Positions 59,988-64,000 of a DNA stretch of 64,000 nt are shown here, piece after piece (the stretch's first letter is position 1; each line of letters begins with the position of its first letter). The translations under genes and the position numbers were made by a program. The notes under the pieces are model-generated. The model made no database searches. It had not been told where the DNA came from and worked only from the letters and a program-made list of their open reading frames with translations. Origin of the DNA: Halobacteriovoraceae bacterium (GTDB lineage: Bacteria > Bdellovibrionota > Bacteriovoracia > Bacteriovoracales > Bacteriovoracaceae). The stretch spans positions 180,822 to 244,821 of the forward strand of contig PASP01000006.1 in assembly GCA_002712005.1 (NCBI GenBank), read 5' to 3'.

Positions 59988-61010
59988 TTAAAGGCGGACA
60001 ATATCGAGAGTGTAATCAGCGCGAGAAAGAAGAGCTTGATTCCCACTAACCTGAGACTCCCACCAAGAAAGAAGACGAAAGCTGGGATCAGGAAGAGTAT
60101 TCATTTTATTTAAGGAAATATAGGTCTGGGTATAACGAGGAGGAGTTGATTTAAGCGTGGTTCTGATACGTGAAGAAAGTCTTTGATAGGCCCTTCTCAC
60201 TTTATCCAAATAATGATTCTTAGTTCCAACCGGTCTACCTGTTCTTAAACGCCTCAGCGTAAATCCTGGCCCCATATTATAGGAAACAGTGGCATAGACA
60301 TGGTTACCTTTAAATCTCTTTAATAATCGACCTAGATAATAAGTCCCCAATTGAATATTGTGGGCCGGATCTTTACTCAATTCTATGGCCAACTCTGGAG
60401 TCAGCGGACGATCTAAGAGATGATTTAAATAATGGGCCGTACCAGGCATCAGTTGCATAAGCCCCATGGCCTGAACACGACTAGTCACTTGAGGCTTAAA
60501 ATGACTCTCCACCCACATAATAGAGACCACCCATAAAGGATCCACTTGATAGGTTTGAGCATAGAAGAAAGCGTAGTCTATATACTTATCTAAGCGCTCT
60601 CTCATTTTACGAGGGGTCGACTTGAGTACTTGACTACGAATATCAGAATATTCCAGCTCGTCTAGACGCCACAACGGAATATGATAAGCAAAGGAGCGTC
60701 CAGTTTGTGAGAAGTTCACATTTTCAAAGAAATAGTGACCTTTATTAAAGGCCGGCCCGTAAGTAGGACCTCTTAAAAGATCAGGGGTGAGAAACTTTCC
60801 AGAAACAGAATACTGAGCAGACTCGATAAGAGCATAGAATGAAAACATCAGAACAAGGGCCAAGATAAATGTCTTCCCCTTGGAGTTATTTTCTCCTTGA
60901 AGGATTTCACCTAATTCTAAAGAGACACTTCTCTCCTTTTGCCAATACTGAGCAAAGGGCGCATCCTTTCCAAAAAGGTCCTGTGGATTTAAATCAGATG
61001 AAATTTTCAT
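59988..61010 (-). CDS. Membrane-anchored lytic transglycosylase (SLT fold)
   Basis: 340 residues. Cytoplasmic N-terminus, hydrophobic helix TFILALVLMFSFYALIESA (about 48-66), then an extracytoplasmic SLT domain: VVSIMWVESHFKPQVTSRVQAMGLMQLMPGTAHYL with catalytic Glu near residue 168, NIQLGTYYLGRLLKRFKGNHVYATVSYNMGPG, and NHYLDKVRRAYQRL. It cuts peptidoglycan to 1,6-anhydroMurNAc ends. Ribosome binding site AGGTAA before ATG. Possibly used in wall remodelling during growth or prey wall entry (inference). Confidence 0.88.
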   Translation of the reverse strand: MKISSDLNPQDLFGKDAPFAQYWQKERSVSLELGEILQGENNSKGKTFILALVLMFSFYALIESAQYSVSGKFLTPDLLRGPTYGPAFNKGHYFFENVNFSQTGRSFAYHIPLWRLDELEYSDIRSQVLKSTPRKMRERLDKYIDYAFFYAQTYQVDPLWVVSIMWVESHFKPQVTSRVQAMGLMQLMPGTAHYLNHLLDRPLTPELAIELSKDPAHNIQLGTYYLGRLLKRFKGNHVYATVSYNMGPGFTLRRLRTGRPVGTKNHYLDKVRRAYQRLSSRIRTTLKSTPPRYTQTYISLNKMNTLPDPSFRLLSWWESQVSGNQALLSRADYTLDIVRL

Positions 61011-61317
61011 AGGCGTTACCTAACGTGGGGCCAAGGCAGTTGGCAACTTATATTATCAAGAATGTCCAATATACATGGGGCATTTGATAATTTTTCATGG
61101 TTTTAGCCCCTCTTTTAGGAACACCGTGTAAATTCTTTATCACCATGAGTCAAAACAAGGAGCATTTTCTTCCCCTGGCCATATAGGACATCAGCTTCTG
61201 TGCTAGGGAAGAAACTATCTAAAATTCTTTTTGCGCTCCTACTTTATACTTTCTAGGCCTTGGCCTATCATAGTTGAGATAAAATCTTGTTTTAAAATGA
61301 AAAAGGAAAGCCCTCAT
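61011..61317. other. Gene-free intergenic stretch
   Basis: 307 bp between divergent genes. I see no open reading frame with a ribosome binding site and no structured RNA. Plus-strand promoter-like hexamers (TATACT near 61246, TAAAAT near 61282) are present but without convincing -35 partners. Confidence 0.6.
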
Positions 61318-63378
61318 ATGAGTGAATCACTAAATCTCTTATCCGAAGAAAAATCTCTCTATCTCCAACAGCATAAGAATAACCCCGTTCAGTGGTACCC
61401 ATATGGACCAGAGGCCATTCAAAAAGCAAAGGACGAAAATAAACCTATCTTTCTCAGTATCGGGTACAGCTCATGCCATTGGTGCCACGTCATGGCCTCA
61501 GAGTCTTTCAGTGATCAAGATGTTGCTGACTTTCTCAATGAGAATTTCATCTCAATAAAAGTAGATCGAGAAGAATATCCCGACATTGACCAATATTATC
61601 AACAGGCCTGTCAGCTCTTTATCAAGACAGGCGGATGGCCCCTCAACGCATTCTTACTACCCGATATGCGTCCCTTCTTTGTAGGAACGTACTATCCAAA
61701 GGTCAAGAAAGGTGAAGGCGCGACTTTTATGGAACTCATTCAAGAGCTTCATCGTGCTTTCACTCAAGATAAGCAACAAGTTGAAACAAATGCTCTCAAT
61801 GTTACTGAGGCCATTGAAAAGGGTTATGGTCCAGGAGACCCGGTAGAGTTCCAAGGTCACTTTCCACCACCCATGGCCATATTAGATGCCATCAAAGAAT
61901 ATGCGGATCAAGAAAATAAGGGTTATGGCGAAGCTCCTAAATTTCCCCATTTTGCTTTCTATGAGTGGTGTGTGGAACAAATGCTTGAAGGAATGGTGGA
62001 AAAAGAATTTGGGCAACATATTGTCGACTCAATTGAAAGAATGCTCCTAGGAGGGATGAATGATCATGCCCGTGGAGGGATTCATCGCTATTCAACAGAT
62101 AATCAATTTATGGTGCCTCACTTTGAAAAAATGCTCTATGATCAAGCAGGACTGCTACGTCTCCTTTCAAAGTTTGGACTGGTTTACCCCTCTCCTATTG
62201 TATTTGATACCCTTATGAATACTCTCGAATATCTACAAACGGAAATGATGGATGATTCCGGTTTCTTCTTTAGTGCTCAAGATGCCGATAGCGAAGGACA
62301 AGAAGGCCTCTTCTTTACCTTTACTGAAGAAGAATTCGAAGAAGTGGTCAATACGGCCAGTAATGATAAAGATGACCTCACGTCTGAAATGGAACAAATC
62401 AAAAAATGGTTTCAAATAACAAAAGAAGGAAATTTCACCGGAGGACTCAATGTCATCTCCTTAAACCCCACCATGAGAAATGAAATCTACTCTCAAGAAA
62501 ATTGGGAAAAAATTAGAAGAATAAGAAGACAGATTCTTCAAGAGAGAAAGAAGAGAATTCCACCTGCAACAGATAATACAGGAGTTGGTAGTTGGAACTC
62601 CATGCTCTTATCTGCACTGGTAGATGTTATCCAATACTGTCAAGTTGATGCCATCAAAGGTAAAGCATCTCAGATTTTCAATAAGGCCCTTGAAGGCCAC
62701 TATCACAACTTTCTCATCTCAAAGAATAACCAGGGCATGATGCTTAGACATGTCACGACCCAAGAAACAGGCCTTCCCTATCTTGAAGACTTTGTTACAT
62801 TTAGCGAGGCCATGCTCCGTGTTTTTGAAATCACCGGTAATCCAACTTTCAAAGATAACTTTTCAGACACGATGAATTTCATTTTCAAAGAATTCTATGA
62901 TGAAGAAAATAAGAGAGTCCTCACAAGGCCTAAGGAACTTAATGATCATGAACTCTACCCTAATCAACCGATGGGTCCCTATGATAGTTCATTTAAATCA
63001 TTACCTATGACTCTTATTCAGCTCATCAAAAGGGGTCGCGTGCTCCTACAAGATCCGGACTTTGGTTCGGATCTTAATGACTACTTAGATGAAGCTAAAC
63101 ACTATATTCTTAAAAATCCTATTTCTGGTGGTGAAGGACTGCGTTCCCTAAGCTATCCAGAAGGTGCCTATAGAGTCATCAAAGCTCCAAGAACTTGGTT
63201 GCAAGATCCAAAATTTGTAGGTTTCATGGGCTACTTCCTACCGCGCTTTGTTCTAGACTGCACTAATGAAGAAGAAAACTCTCAAACATGGCAAATCTGT
63301 AACCTCAATGCCTGTGAGCTCCAAGGAGAAGGTGTTGAGAACTTTATCGAGACTTTAACTCCTAATAAGGCCAAATAA
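61318..63378 (+). CDS. DUF255 thioredoxin-domain protein (YyaL/SSP411 family)
   Basis: 686 residues from ATG 61318 (AAAGGAAAG 7 nt upstream); a longer reading begins at 61231 without a site. The N-terminal thioredoxin-like domain shows [50 protein letters not shown] with the CHWC motif typical of this family, then the long six-hairpin glycosidase-like region ([80 protein letters not shown]). Function unknown; the family is conserved from bacteria to man. It is followed after 9 nt by the CoA-transferase. Confidence 0.93.
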   Translation: MSESLNLLSEEKSLYLQQHKNNPVQWYPYGPEAIQKAKDENKPIFLSIGYSSCHWCHVMASESFSDQDVADFLNENFISIKVDREEYPDIDQYYQQACQLFIKTGGWPLNAFLLPDMRPFFVGTYYPKVKKGEGATFMELIQELHRAFTQDKQQVETNALNVTEAIEKGYGPGDPVEFQGHFPPPMAILDAIKEYADQENKGYGEAPKFPHFAFYEWCVEQMLEGMVEKEFGQHIVDSIERMLLGGMNDHARGGIHRYSTDNQFMVPHFEKMLYDQAGLLRLLSKFGLVYPSPIVFDTLMNTLEYLQTEMMDDSGFFFSAQDADSEGQEGLFFTFTEEEFEEVVNTASNDKDDLTSEMEQIKKWFQITKEGNFTGGLNVISLNPTMRNEIYSQENWEKIRRIRRQILQERKKRIPPATDNTGVGSWNSMLLSALVDVIQYCQVDAIKGKASQIFNKALEGHYHNFLISKNNQGMMLRHVTTQETGLPYLEDFVTFSEAMLRVFEITGNPTFKDNFSDTMNFIFKEFYDEENKRVLTRPKELNDHELYPNQPMGPYDSSFKSLPMTLIQLIKRGRVLLQDPDFGSDLNDYLDEAKHYILKNPISGGEGLRSLSYPEGAYRVIKAPRTWLQDPKFVGFMGYFLPRFVLDCTNEEENSQTWQICNLNACELQGEGVENFIETLTPNKAK

Positions 63379-63387
63379 AAAGAAAGT

Positions 63388-64000
63388 ATGGAAACAACGG
63401 CTCCAAAGAAAACAAAGACAAATCGTCCCCTTGATGGACTTACTGTGTTGGACTTCACCTCTCGCCTTCCCGGCCCTCTGGCCGGTTACATCTTAGAACA
63501 GCTTGGGGCTCAAGTCATAAAGATCGAAAGTGAGTCTCATCCCGATCCTTTCAAGAATCTCAAACTTGGAGTGCAAGGAAGAGAGGTCGATGATGTCGGT
63601 TTTGAAAGTTGGTATAAGAATATGAATAAGAATAAAGAAAATTTTATTCTGACTCATGAAAATACAGAGCAACTCCAATCTCTTTGTAAAAAAGCTCATA
63701 TGGTTATTATGGGTTGGCCTAAGAAAGTCCAAGAAAAATACTCCGTAACTTTCGAGGACTTAAGTTCACTAAGTGGCTGGGGCAGCTATGTGGAGTTAAC
63801 TGCTTCTCATTATCATGAAAGACCTCTGCATGATCTGAATATAATGGCCGATCAAGGACTTCTTGGATTGCATATTAAACAATGGGAAAAGAAGAATAAA
63901 ACAGCAAAGCGAATCGCTCCTCCTTTTCTCCCCATAGCCGGTGCAACCTTTGCTCAATCCATTACTCAAAATCTTTTGGCCTGTGCTTTGAAAGGACTTA
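63388..64000 (+). CDS. CaiB/BaiF family CoA-transferase, partial (3' end outside window)
   Basis: 204 codons seen, open at the window edge. METTAPKKTKTNRPLDGLTVLDFTSRLPGPLAGYILEQLGAQVIKIES is the class III CoA-transferase opening (usual form: L-x-G-[VI]-x-V-L-D-x-[ST]-x-x-x-x-G-P-x-x-x-x-L-A-D-x-G-A-x-V-[IV]-K-[IV]-E). Family members transfer CoA between acids, or epimerise acyl-CoAs (alpha-methylacyl-CoA racemase). The usual catalytic Asp region (about residue 165-170 in the family) falls near the ADQGLLGLHIK segment, but the alignment is not secure. Weak ribosome binding site. Confidence 0.85.
   Translation, partial: METTAPKKTKTNRPLDGLTVLDFTSRLPGPLAGYILEQLGAQVIKIESESHPDPFKNLKLGVQGREVDDVGFESWYKNMNKNKENFILTHENTEQLQSLCKKAHMVIMGWPKKVQEKYSVTFEDLSSLSGWGSYVELTASHYHERPLHDLNIMADQGLLGLHIKQWEKKNKTAKRIAPPFLPIAGATFAQSITQNLLACALKGL

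Overview
This is a 64 kb chromosomal window from an AT-rich (by eye about 37-38% GC) Gram-negative bacterium. The gene content suits the Bdellovibrionota, most likely a Bacteriovorax/Halobacteriovorax-like marine predator. The reasons are many secreted proteases and outer-membrane or lipoproteins of no known family, divergent hybrid kinases, LPS-heptose type enzymes (so an outer membrane), a CcsA/CcsB cytochrome c maturation system, and very strong use of the tetramer GGCC. The placement is inference; there is no rRNA gene to anchor it. I saw no tRNA, rRNA, CRISPR array, transposase, integrase or phage gene.

Layout. 1-7.7 kb (minus strand): the 5' part of rlmN, a Lys-tailed membrane protein, an outer-membrane protein, a degenerate 2H phosphoesterase, a small histidine kinase, enolase and glutamate racemase. 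7.8-16.3 kb: thioesterase, a very large triple-receiver hybrid kinase, a 43-residue membrane peptide, a pseudopilin-like protein and a FecR/Sel1 protein. 16.5-17.7 kb: a compact sulfur-stress operon (BigR/SqrR-like ArsR repressor plus a split YeeE/YedE transporter) behind a 34-bp palindrome. 17.8-28 kb: tyrS, thiolase, a papain-like secreted protease, another FecR protein, the tRNA-modifying DTW enzyme, glutathione reductase, GNAT, cytochrome c and a thiamine-pyrophosphokinase-like protein. 28-40 kb: penicillin acylase family hydrolase, DUF1624 membrane protein, ccsB-ccsA, a second sensor kinase, a 31-residue peptide, apt, an HD-GYP-like protein and a second secreted putative cysteine protease. 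40-53 kb: flavin reductase, Sua5, then a polysaccharide locus (GT2, GT4, SLBB export protein, NHL-propeller lipoprotein, O-antigen ligase/polymerase, VanZ, Wzz, and two tyrosine-kinase-like ATPases that have lost the P-loop). 53-64 kb: pheT-pheS, DUF4416, a HldE-type sugar kinase, a heptosyltransferase and cmk on the minus strand, then a lytic transglycosylase, a DUF255 protein and the start of a CaiB/BaiF CoA-transferase.

The most unusual structure is in the polysaccharide locus. A 12-blade NHL lipoprotein gene sits between two copies of a roughly 180-260 bp element made of heptanucleotide repeats whose two halves run in opposite orientation. The second copy supplies the last codons of both the NHL gene and the convergent O-antigen ligase gene, and the NHL gene carries an in-frame TGA at codon 523. 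Also notable are a tandem pair of P-loop-less BY-kinase paralogues beside a stand-alone Wzz, three palindromes lying on -10 elements, and a recurring arrangement of a -10 box 6-7 nt before the start codon, which suggests leaderless mRNAs.
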